Source: an uncultured Treponema sp.
GTDB taxonomy: Bacteria; Spirochaetota; Spirochaetia; Treponematales; Treponemataceae
Length of the DNA: 64,000 nucleotides
Assembly: GCA_946410085.1 (NCBI GenBank)
Contig: CAMJZA010000005.1
Coordinates: 34,003 to 98,002 of the forward strand
Direction: 5' to 3'
The notes beneath the pieces are model-generated. The model worked only from the letters and a program-made list of their open reading frames with translations. It made no database searches and was not told the DNA's origin. Positions within the stretch are counted from its first letter, which is position 1. Each line of letters opens with the position of its first letter. Below, piece after piece: positions 57,534 to 64,000 of the stretch. The position numbers were made by a program, and so were the translations under genes.

Positions 57534-58712
57534 TTACTGCGGGGCGTTCTCGATGGTGCCGTACTCGCAGAGACAGTTGCCGACGTGCATGTCCTCGATG
57601 AGTTCCAGGGACTTCCTGACCCGGCGGTAAATCTTGACTTCACCGGTCCCGCTGCCGCCGCCGATCAGCTTCATCACCTTGCGGTTGCCTTCGGGACACT
57701 CGTAGTCGCGGACAAACATCTGATTCGCATTGCACATGATGTCGACATCGATTATGTAGTTCCGGTTGTTCATGCTGACGGACCAGTGAAGGCGGACGCC
57801 GTTCTCATCCTCGGGCATCTGGTTGCATTCGTAAATCGTATTGTATTTCCTGCAGCCGCCCGCATGGAATTCCAGCTTCGTGCCTTCAAAGGAGGTTAGG
57901 ATGCTCAGGCGCTTGTTGTATTCTCCCTGAATGGCAAAGCAGGACTTCAGGAGCTTTTTGCCGCTGATATTGCTGACGAGATTGGAAGAACTGAGGTGCA
58001 GGAAGGGATTCGTAAAGCCCCGGCCCCAGTTTTTGTCAAAGTAGCCGTAGGACCGGTCCCGGTTCACGTTGAACTGCTCGCCGTCCAGCACGATGACACC
58101 GGCAATCGCCGTCCGCGCACCGAAGCAGGCCCAGTTCGTCAGCTTGCTCCGAAAGTTCGGGAAGAAGCTGTCCTCAATGGAATAGTGCAGGTTCCAGGCG
58201 ATGGTTCCCGCATTGCCGAGCAGTTCGGGCTTTTCCAGCAGGTCGGCGGCACTCACCGAGATGCAGCCCGACGTCGCATTGTCCTTGATGTAGCAGGTAT
58301 CCCGCTCAGTCGAACCGACCTTGAGGATATATTCCGGCGTGTCCGCAACGAGGGATGCACAGGGAAAATAGGCATTGAGCTGCTTTCCGTTTACGGAAAG
58401 CATGCCCGCCTTCACCATCACGAAGGACGGCTGCACGAATTCTTCGGTTAAGAGGGGCTTTTCGCTTTCTGTTCCCGCAAGGGCATAGAGGAGGTCGGTG
58501 TCGGTTTTCGGAAGCCGGCTCTTGAAGCCCAGCACGGGCTTCTCAGGGGACAGGGCAGGATTGACGACATAGAATTCGATAAAAAAACTGTGCTCTTCGC
58601 CCGTAATGGAGCTTATCGCGCTGGCACTGATCCGCCAGCGGTCAAAACCGTTTTTCTTTAACAAACCGGCAAGCTTATACCGTCTGCTGCGATCGATTTT
58701 GTTAAAATCCAT
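57534..58712 (-). CDS. AttH/tocopherol-cyclase-like lipocalin-fold protein
   Basis: A 392-residue protein from MDFNKIDRSRRYKLAGLL. Beta-rich with the block RSYGYFDKNWGRGFTNPFLH, the YxDKNWG motif of the AttH/tocopherol cyclase-like superfamily, and upstream GNAGTIAWNLHYSIEDSFFP. GGGTGGG lies 8 nt before the ATG at 58712. In plants the superfamily cyclises tocopherol precursors; bacterial members mostly have unknown substrates. A hydrophobic ligand-binding or isomerase role is inferred. Confidence 0.75.
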   Translation of the reverse strand: MDFNKIDRSRRYKLAGLLKKNGFDRWRISASAISSITGEEHSFFIEFYVVNPALSPEKPVLGFKSRLPKTDTDLLYALAGTESEKPLLTEEFVQPSFVMVKAGMLSVNGKQLNAYFPCASLVADTPEYILKVGSTERDTCYIKDNATSGCISVSAADLLEKPELLGNAGTIAWNLHYSIEDSFFPNFRSKLTNWACFGARTAIAGVIVLDGEQFNVNRDRSYGYFDKNWGRGFTNPFLHLSSSNLVSNISGKKLLKSCFAIQGEYNKRLSILTSFEGTKLEFHAGGCRKYNTIYECNQMPEDENGVRLHWSVSMNNRNYIIDVDIMCNANQMFVRDYECPEGNRKVMKLIGGGSGTGEVKIYRRVRKSLELIEDMHVGNCLCEYGTIENAPQ

Positions 58713-58806
58713 TATCATACCCACCCGAAAAAGAAATAATCCACCGATAGTATTCTGTATTTATAATCGGCCGGAAGGGGAGACGATATGAATCGTATTT
58801 ATCAAT

Positions 58807-59022
58807 TTATTTAAACATTTTGTCTATTGACTGGTCAAAGGCCTTGGACTCCAGCGGGAAGTTCTCATCCAGGAACTCGTAGCAGTCCTGCGCATCCTTC
58901 TGGACATGCTCATACCAGATGTTGTAGACTTCCATCTCAAAGCCCGGTCCCGGATAGGGAGCCCCCTGTACGTCAGAGACCAGCTGCCGAATCATCTTCA
59001 CGAAACTTTCAACTTTATTCAT
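58807..59022 (-). CDS. small conserved-looking protein of unknown function
   Basis: A 71-residue protein (MNKVESFVKMIRQLVSDVQG), helical, with aromatic-rich MEVYNIWYEHVQKDAQDCYE and acidic C-terminal half. ATG 59022 has GGGAGAG upstream; a GTG at 59061 would place its ribosome-binding site too close. Lies downstream of the M16C protease gene on the same strand. Confidence 0.55.
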   Translation of the reverse strand: MNKVESFVKMIRQLVSDVQGAPYPGPGFEMEVYNIWYEHVQKDAQDCYEFLDENFPLESKAFDQSIDKMFK

Positions 59023-59069
59023 CGTTACTCTCCCGTATCGGGGCAATTTCCCCGGTAACACTCCTCCTA

Positions 59070-62000
59070 TTATACCGGTAAAGCGATTATTTTTCCAGTA
59101 GATTTTCTGCTTTTGGCATCAATCAGCTTGCGGGGACAGATTATCACCGTCGCTGAGTCCTTCCTGAAACTCTCCCGGTAGCGCAGGCAGGCCTGCCGCA
59201 GGTCTTCCCGGTTCACGTCAAGCAGCATGCGGACGCGCCGCTGGACATCCTCGTTGGATCCGCCCGTAAAGAGCCAGAAAAAGCCCGTATAGCCCCGGGA
59301 AGACGGGGTTTTCGGGGCAATCGCCGACGTATAGCAGCCCGTGATGGACTTTTCCACCTCGTCATCGCTGAACAGTTCCGCCCCTTCCTCCTGCAGGGAA
59401 TCGCTCAGCGCCGCAAGGGAGGTAAAGGGCTTGGGATCCCGGTAGGTGATGAACGTACTGGACTTCCAGAGTGAATTCGGCAGGAAGAAAACCCCGTAGG
59501 CTCCTCCCCTCGTCCTCACCTTGTCCCAGAGGTCGGTCATGGAAAGGCAGCGGGAAAAGACTTCGTCTGCAAGGGATTCCTTTGTTCCGTAGGGGCTTGA
59601 AGCACAGGTTTTTGCATCAAAGGCAACGCTGCCCGGAATCGTGAAGATTTCTTCAATCACCGGGGACTCCTCTGCCCGCACCGGGGAGCCCTCTGCCCGG
59701 GATTCCGCCGGAGCCCCGGAAACTCCTGAAGCCCCGGAAGCCGCACGGTCCGCCTTTCCGCCGGCTTCGCCGTCGAATTCCGTCAGCCTGACCAGGCGGG
59801 CAAAACGCGCATCATCTACCGGCGGACAGGGCGCAATCGCCGTCAAGCCGTGGCGGGCAATAAAGCGGGGCAGGACACTCCGTATCCGCGGAATCTGCGA
59901 TTCCCCTGCGGTCACATGAATGAGCGCACCGCCTGCGAGTATCTTCCGGTATATGGCTTCAAGACGGAGGGCCAGCTCATGGACGTCCAGCTCCTGCATC
60001 CGGCAGACCGCAGAAACATTGCTGATGCCGGAAAGCAGTTCCCGTACGGCGAGCTTCGGACTGCGCATTCTCAGGGTCCGGGACATCGCATAGAGGTGCG
60101 CATCGGGCAGGACGGACGCCTTTATGTCGTTCGCATTCGCCGCAAGCAGGTCCGTAATCCGCTGTTCATCGGAAAAGTCCATGCCCTCAAGATAGGCGGA
60201 CAGGATGTCCAGATTTTCGGAAAACTGCTCGTCAAGGCACTTGAAGCGGAAGAAGAAGATATCCCGTTCCAGATAGGGGCTGCCGGCTTTCGTACGGCGG
60301 CTCTCATCATCGGTCGTGAAACTCCGCGCCTGGGCAGCGAAGCCGCCCGAGACGGCACCTATTCTTGCCATCATTTTGTCCCAGGGAATTCCTCCGCAGC
60401 CCACCTGGGAAACGAGGCTGACCAGCGTCGTGATATAGGGGTAGTCTTCCGGGTCCAGTATGTCAAAGGGAAAGGCAAGGTCAAAATACGTAATGCCGTT
60501 CGTTGCTTCCCTGCTCACAAAGAAGGGAACACCGTTCAGCGTCTCCTCATCCATCCTGATAATCTCAAGTTCCCGCGGCAGGTCAGACAGGTGCAGGTGG
60601 GGCAGGCAGGACTCGTCGTCCTCGGACTGCTGAAAGTCCTGCATCAGCTTCAGGCCGGCAAGGACCTGCTCCTTCCCGAGCCGGGCAAGCACCCCTTCCG
60701 CGAGCGCCTGCTCCTGTTCCGCGCGTTCCCGCTCCCAGCTGTCCGACGGATCGACGGTCACCAGCGTACAGCGGTCGTTCTGCAGCAGGTAGTGCTCGAT
60801 CAGGCCGGAAATAAGGCGGGGGTTCTCCTGCATCTGATGCCGCAGTTTTTCAAATACGTCCCGCAGGGACAGGCCTTCATCCGGCGGAAAGCCGAAAAGC
60901 CAGTTTTTCACCGCCCGCCGCATCAGGACAAGGGAGAAAGGCGTTCCGTCCGGCCGTTTTATCTCGCGGTTGGAAAAGTCAAAGCACATCGCCGTCCGGT
61001 CAAAGTCTTCCTTGCTCACGCCCCTGTCAACGACCTCCTGCAGGGCATCAAAGAGCAGGCTGCGGAACTTTTCCTCATCACCCGCCGCGACGCCGCTCAT
61101 CGAAAAGCAGATGCTGGGATAGCGGGAATTGAAGGAAAAGCCGGTATAGGGGGCAATGTCCGTGCCGATCTTGGCCGCCAGCAGCTTCTTTGAGACAGGC
61201 GCACTGTCATCGCCCCACAGCAACTCGCTCAAAAAGCCGAATTCCATCTTGACGGCGGCAAGGCTTTCGCCCTGCACGTCGTCCTTCAGACGCCAGTTTA
61301 CGGCGGCGACGCGGCGGGATTCCTCACCGCCCTCGCCCGCAGGGGCAAATGCCTGAACCCGCCTTTTGACCGGGCGGGAAAAGTCCGCCGCAGGATAGGA
61401 AGCCTTCTGTCCCGGCGAAGCAACCCGGGAAGTTACATGCTCAATCAGGAAGTCGAGTTCTTCTTCAAGGGGAATGTCGCCGTACAGGTAGCAGAGGCAG
61501 TTGGCGGTACAGTAGTAGCGGCGGTGGTAGTCCCTGAATGCTTCGTAGCTGAGCGAGGGAATGACGAGGGGGTCCCCGCCGGAGTCAAACACGTACTCAC
61601 TCCCTTCCAGAACCGGACGGCAGATTGCATCGTAGGCAACATCCTCAAAGGAGGCATAGTTGCCCTTCATCTCGTTGTAGACAACCCCCTGAATGCTGGG
61701 ATTCCCGTCCTTGTCCAGTTCAAGCCGGTGACATTCCTGCAGGAACACCCCTTCCCTGAGCAGGGGAAAAAACACCGCATCCGCATAGACGGAAAAAATA
61801 TTGTAGAAGTCCGCCTTGACCGGGGAACTGGACGGGTACACCGTGTGGTCGGGGCAGGTATAGGCGTTCAGGTAGGTGCTGACGCTCTGATTTTCAAGCC
61901 GTATAAAGGGATCCTTGAGGGGATACGCCTGCGAGCCGCAGAGGACGGAATGTTCTATTGCATGGGCAACGCCGGTACTGTTTTCACAGGGGGTACGGAA

Positions 62001-62156
62001 CGCAAAGGCAAAGCTGTTCTCCCGGTCATCGTTGCTCAGCTTGAGCACTTCAAGCCCGCTCGCTTCATGCCGCAGCCAGAAAACCCGGGAATTAAAATCT
62101 TTCAGCTCAGAAACAGAAAGAACCCTGAACCCTTTATAAACATCATGCTCCTTCAT
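59070..62156 (-). CDS. M16C zinc metalloprotease (presequence protease family)
   Basis: A 1028-residue M16C peptidase. The inverted zinc motif is GVAHAIEHSVLCGS (HxxEH, residues about 49-62), with the downstream Glu in VYNEMKGNYASFEDVAYDAI. M16C architecture of four alpha/beta domains joined by a helical linker; a Gly/Ala/Ser-rich insert lies near residues 805-845 (ASGASGVSGAPAESRAEG), probably a flexible loop. Degrades peptides up to about 65 residues. Start 62156 follows a TTGAAA-17-TAGAGT promoter with a 10-nt gap, so a very short leader. Confidence 0.93.
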   Translation of the reverse strand: MKEHDVYKGFRVLSVSELKDFNSRVFWLRHEASGLEVLKLSNDDRENSFAFAFRTPCENSTGVAHAIEHSVLCGSQAYPLKDPFIRLENQSVSTYLNAYTCPDHTVYPSSSPVKADFYNIFSVYADAVFFPLLREGVFLQECHRLELDKDGNPSIQGVVYNEMKGNYASFEDVAYDAICRPVLEGSEYVFDSGGDPLVIPSLSYEAFRDYHRRYYCTANCLCYLYGDIPLEEELDFLIEHVTSRVASPGQKASYPAADFSRPVKRRVQAFAPAGEGGEESRRVAAVNWRLKDDVQGESLAAVKMEFGFLSELLWGDDSAPVSKKLLAAKIGTDIAPYTGFSFNSRYPSICFSMSGVAAGDEEKFRSLLFDALQEVVDRGVSKEDFDRTAMCFDFSNREIKRPDGTPFSLVLMRRAVKNWLFGFPPDEGLSLRDVFEKLRHQMQENPRLISGLIEHYLLQNDRCTLVTVDPSDSWERERAEQEQALAEGVLARLGKEQVLAGLKLMQDFQQSEDDESCLPHLHLSDLPRELEIIRMDEETLNGVPFFVSREATNGITYFDLAFPFDILDPEDYPYITTLVSLVSQVGCGGIPWDKMMARIGAVSGGFAAQARSFTTDDESRRTKAGSPYLERDIFFFRFKCLDEQFSENLDILSAYLEGMDFSDEQRITDLLAANANDIKASVLPDAHLYAMSRTLRMRSPKLAVRELLSGISNVSAVCRMQELDVHELALRLEAIYRKILAGGALIHVTAGESQIPRIRSVLPRFIARHGLTAIAPCPPVDDARFARLVRLTEFDGEAGGKADRAASGASGVSGAPAESRAEGSPVRAEESPVIEEIFTIPGSVAFDAKTCASSPYGTKESLADEVFSRCLSMTDLWDKVRTRGGAYGVFFLPNSLWKSSTFITYRDPKPFTSLAALSDSLQEEGAELFSDDEVEKSITGCYTSAIAPKTPSSRGYTGFFWLFTGGSNEDVQRRVRMLLDVNREDLRQACLRYRESFRKDSATVIICPRKLIDAKSRKSTGKIIALPV

Positions 62157-62166
62157 AACGGGGGAT

Positions 62167-62195
62167 ACTCTATCACATGAAGGGCTTTTTTTCAA
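62167..62195 (-). promoter_or_regulatory. M16C protease promoter
   Basis: Read leftward: TTGAAA (62190-62195), 17 bp, TAGAGT (62167-62172), 10 nt to ATG. Nearby, GCCGGAGGC/GCCTCTGGC (62207-62229) is a hairpin that could end the fliG transcript. Confidence 0.55.
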
Positions 62196-62269
62196 CGGCA
62201 GGCCCTGCCGGAGGCAACAGGCCTCTGGCCCGCACCGACAGGGTATCGGGCCTACTGGAGCGGCGAAGC

Positions 62270-63598
62270 CTACTGGACCCAGATCTCGTTGTCGTCACGT
62301 CCCTTCACGTGCAGCTCGCCCGCTTCCCAGGCCCGGCGCAGGTCGGCAAAGAACTGGGACGTCACCCGCTCGCTTTCGCTCTTGAGCAGGTATTCGGTCA
62401 GCGACTCCTCGTCCAGCACGCTTTCAGCCCGCCGCTTGGACAGGTTGGACAGGATTTTCTCGCGGAAGTCGGGCTTCTTGCCCTTTATGAGGATCGCAAT
62501 CGTCTTATCGTCCATGTCATGCAGCTTGTTCTGCAGGTAGCGGTCGTCTGCGTTCGCAAGGTCGTCTTCGGTAAAGAGGCGGCGGCGGATGTCGGCCCCC
62601 AGTTCCGGGTCATCGCTCGAAAGCGCCGCAATGAGGTTTGACTCCGTGGTCGGATCCATCCGCTTGAGGATCTGGGCAATGACGTTCCTGCCGTCAAGGG
62701 ACTGGGATACTTCGGTATTCTGCGAAAGCATCTTTTCATGCAGGCTCTTGCTCACGCTTTCCATGACCTGGGGAGCAACGTTCTTCATCTTGACCAGGCG
62801 GAGGACGATTGCACTCTTGGTCTTGTCATCCATCTCCCGCAGGATTGCGGCTGCCTTCTTTGGTTCCAGCTGGGACAGGACGAGGGCCTGCACCTGCTCA
62901 CTCTCGCCGTTCAGCAGGACGCTGATCCGATCCGCACTTGCCTCGGACAGGAAATCGAAGGGCCTGCCGTTCGGGTACTGGACGGAGCGTTCGAGAATCT
63001 CCTCGCCCTTCTTTTCCCCGTAGGCTTTCGTCAGGATTGTCCGCGCCGTATCAATGCCGCCTTCCTCCCGGGCCTTGTCGAGCAGGGCCTGGAATTCCTG
63101 CAGGATCTGCTCGGACTCCTCCTTGGGAACGGACTGGATGGCGGCGATTTCCGGGACGATTTTTTCGATCTGATCTTCGCTGAGCTGGGGCAGTATCTTT
63201 GCCGCCTCGTCAACGCCGATGATGACAAGGAACTTTGCAACCCGCCGGTATATGCTCTCCCGGCCGTCCGCTTCCTTCGGCTTTTCGGGAACCTTAATGA
63301 GGGCGCCTTCGGTCAGCGACTTCGCTGCCTGCTTCACGTCCGCATCGGTCGGCGGGGTAACGGATTTTCCGTACCAGATGCCTGTCCGGGCGGCAATTTT
63401 GGCTTCCTCAAGGTTCTTCCGCTCAGCCTCCTGCTGGCCGAGGATTTCGCCGACACGGCTGTTCACTTTTTCAAAAACGGGCTTGTGAATCAGGGGAGCG
63501 GCAGGCTTTCCGTTCTTCCCGCCCTTTTCAGGTGAAGATGCCGGGTCGTCATCAGAAGCCTTCTGATAGGCTCCGAGCATATAATCGTTCAGCTTCAT
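62270..63598 (-). CDS. flagellar motor switch protein FliG, FliG1-type paralogue
   Basis: A 442-residue FliG homologue, about 100 longer than ordinary FliG. An N-terminal extension (residues 1-110, KPAAPLIHKPVFEKVNSRVG) precedes the FliG core: RRVAKFLVIIGVDEAAKILP (FliG N), LNGESEQVQALVLSQLEPKK then AAAILREMDDKT (middle, with the EHPQ-like region changed to LEPKK), and DMDDKTIAILIKGKKPDFRE then KILSNLSKRRAESVLDE (C-terminal torque part). Spirochaetes carry two FliG proteins; this matches the longer FliG1, which in Borrelia localises to one pole and is needed for one flagellar end. -10 box 8 nt before the ATG. Confidence 0.85.
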   Translation of the reverse strand: MKLNDYMLGAYQKASDDDPASSPEKGGKNGKPAAPLIHKPVFEKVNSRVGEILGQQEAERKNLEEAKIAARTGIWYGKSVTPPTDADVKQAAKSLTEGALIKVPEKPKEADGRESIYRRVAKFLVIIGVDEAAKILPQLSEDQIEKIVPEIAAIQSVPKEESEQILQEFQALLDKAREEGGIDTARTILTKAYGEKKGEEILERSVQYPNGRPFDFLSEASADRISVLLNGESEQVQALVLSQLEPKKAAAILREMDDKTKSAIVLRLVKMKNVAPQVMESVSKSLHEKMLSQNTEVSQSLDGRNVIAQILKRMDPTTESNLIAALSSDDPELGADIRRRLFTEDDLANADDRYLQNKLHDMDDKTIAILIKGKKPDFREKILSNLSKRRAESVLDEESLTEYLLKSESERVTSQFFADLRRAWEAGELHVKGRDDNEIWVQ

Positions 63599-63606
63599 AC
63601 GCCTGT

Positions 63607-63635
63607 ATGATATGATAAATCAGCGCTTCTTGCAA
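63607..63635 (-). promoter_or_regulatory. fliG promoter, predicted leaderless
   Basis: Read leftward: TTGCAA (63630-63635), 17 bp, TATCAT (63607-63612), 8 nt to ATG 63598. No ribosome-binding site. Confidence 0.6.
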
Positions 63636-63687
63636 GGACAGAACCAAACGGGCGGAGGCAGAGCCTGCCGTCCAAGGGACGTAGCCC

Positions 63688-63829
63688 CGGTCACGCAATG
63701 CCGTGACCGATGTAAGCGCCTGCTGCCTGCCCGCACAGGCGGAACTGCGGGGCGTCTCAGCTCGGGCACCCCACCCGCCCCGCGGGGCGGGCATGGGAAT
63801 CAGGGGCAGGTGAGGGGCCGCAGCTGCGG
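63688..63829. repeat. cluster of four palindromes downstream of the second Rpn gene
   Basis: CGGTCACG/CGTGACCG (63688-63695/63702-63709), CGCCTG/CAGGCG (63717-63722/63736-63741), the perfect 18-mer CCCGCCCCGCGGGGCGGG (63774-63791) and the perfect 12-mer CCGCAGCTGCGG (63818-63829). No gene is seen in 63640-63846. Confidence 0.7.
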
Positions 63830-63846
63830 GAGTTACGGCAAGCAGC

Positions 63847-64000
63847 TTACAGTTTTTTGATTTCGTCAACGGAAAGCCCCGTCGCCTTCGCGATGGTCTC
63901 AACGCTCATATTCAGTGCCAGCATATTCCGTGCGGTCATCTTTACCCCCTCAGCGAGCCCGGCTTTCTTCCCCCGAAGCTCCACGTCCTTGTCATGGAGG
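63847..64000 (-). CDS. Rpn-family nuclease, C-terminal end (5' part outside window)
   Basis: The last 50 codons are visible: HDKDVELRGKKAGLAEGVKM, then TARNMLALNMSVETIAKATG LSVDEIKKL and TAA. This is the C-terminal helix pair of Rpn/TIGR01784 proteins and aligns with the end of the disrupted copy at 49619 (TARNMLAKNYPVNEIAEITG). The catalytic part lies beyond the window. Confidence 0.75.
   Translation of the reverse strand, partial: LHDKDVELRGKKAGLAEGVKMTARNMLALNMSVETIAKATGLSVDEIKKL

Overview
The window reads as chromosome of a treponeme-like spirochaete with about 55% G+C coding DNA. The pointers are a long FliG paralogue of the spirochaete FliG1 type, several secreted or lipoprotein families of treponemal character, an McsA-McsB-ClpC stress operon, and many promoters of the TTGACA-17-TATAAT type. 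There is no rRNA, no phage module and no complete insertion sequence. One tRNA (Leu, anticodon TAA) is present. Assignment to Treponema is an inference from gene content.

Layout: 1-0.64 kb is the 3' end of pyrF. 0.7-4.8 kb is accessory: a toxin-antitoxin pair whose toxin has an in-frame stop, a promoter running into a 46-bp tandem repeat, an XRE regulator with repeated operators, a small secreted protein, a uracil-DNA-glycosylase-like protein and an AAA/DUF4143 ATPase preceded by repeated promoters. 4.9-9.9 kb is core: gltX, a CBS-type family II pyrophosphatase and ffh. 9.97-15.2 kb is a leftward YtfQ-YtfR-YtfT-YjfF-type sugar ABC transporter ending in a MIF/tautomerase gene. 15.2-18.2 kb is a decayed accessory patch: a ten-copy 22-bp repeat array, a truncated gene, two PIN-type toxin-antitoxin pairs (one truncated), and three copies of a 45-bp sequence at gene 3' ends.

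18.3-36.5 kb is largely leftward core DNA: GNAT, an HU/DUF4469 protein (rightward), rnhB, a beta-helix secreted protein, a phosphoribosyltransferase, clpC-mcsB-mcsA, a LolCDE-like exporter, ftsY, a PEGA-type membrane protein, and prfB with its programmed +1 frameshift. 36.5-44.3 kb holds an orphan Cas2-like protein, a patatin, TatD, tRNA-Leu, an Arg/Ser-rich zinc protein, an NHL/von Willebrand A protein with a TPR partner, and a galactokinase homologue with altered catalytic motifs.

44.3-64 kb holds lnt, two paralogous Ig-like lipoproteins flanking a broken Rpn-family nuclease, further secreted proteins, glutamine-dependent NAD synthetase, a rhomboid-like protein without the catalytic serine, an M16C metalloprotease, fliG1 and the C-terminal end of a second Rpn gene.

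Two patterns recur. First, many genes have a -10 box only 6-10 nt before the start codon and no ribosome-binding site, which predicts leaderless mRNAs. Second, short repeats of regular period (22, 23, 33 and 46 bp) and clusters of perfect small palindromes sit beside the accessory genes, most strikingly a palindrome cluster lying where the Rpn catalytic core should be.
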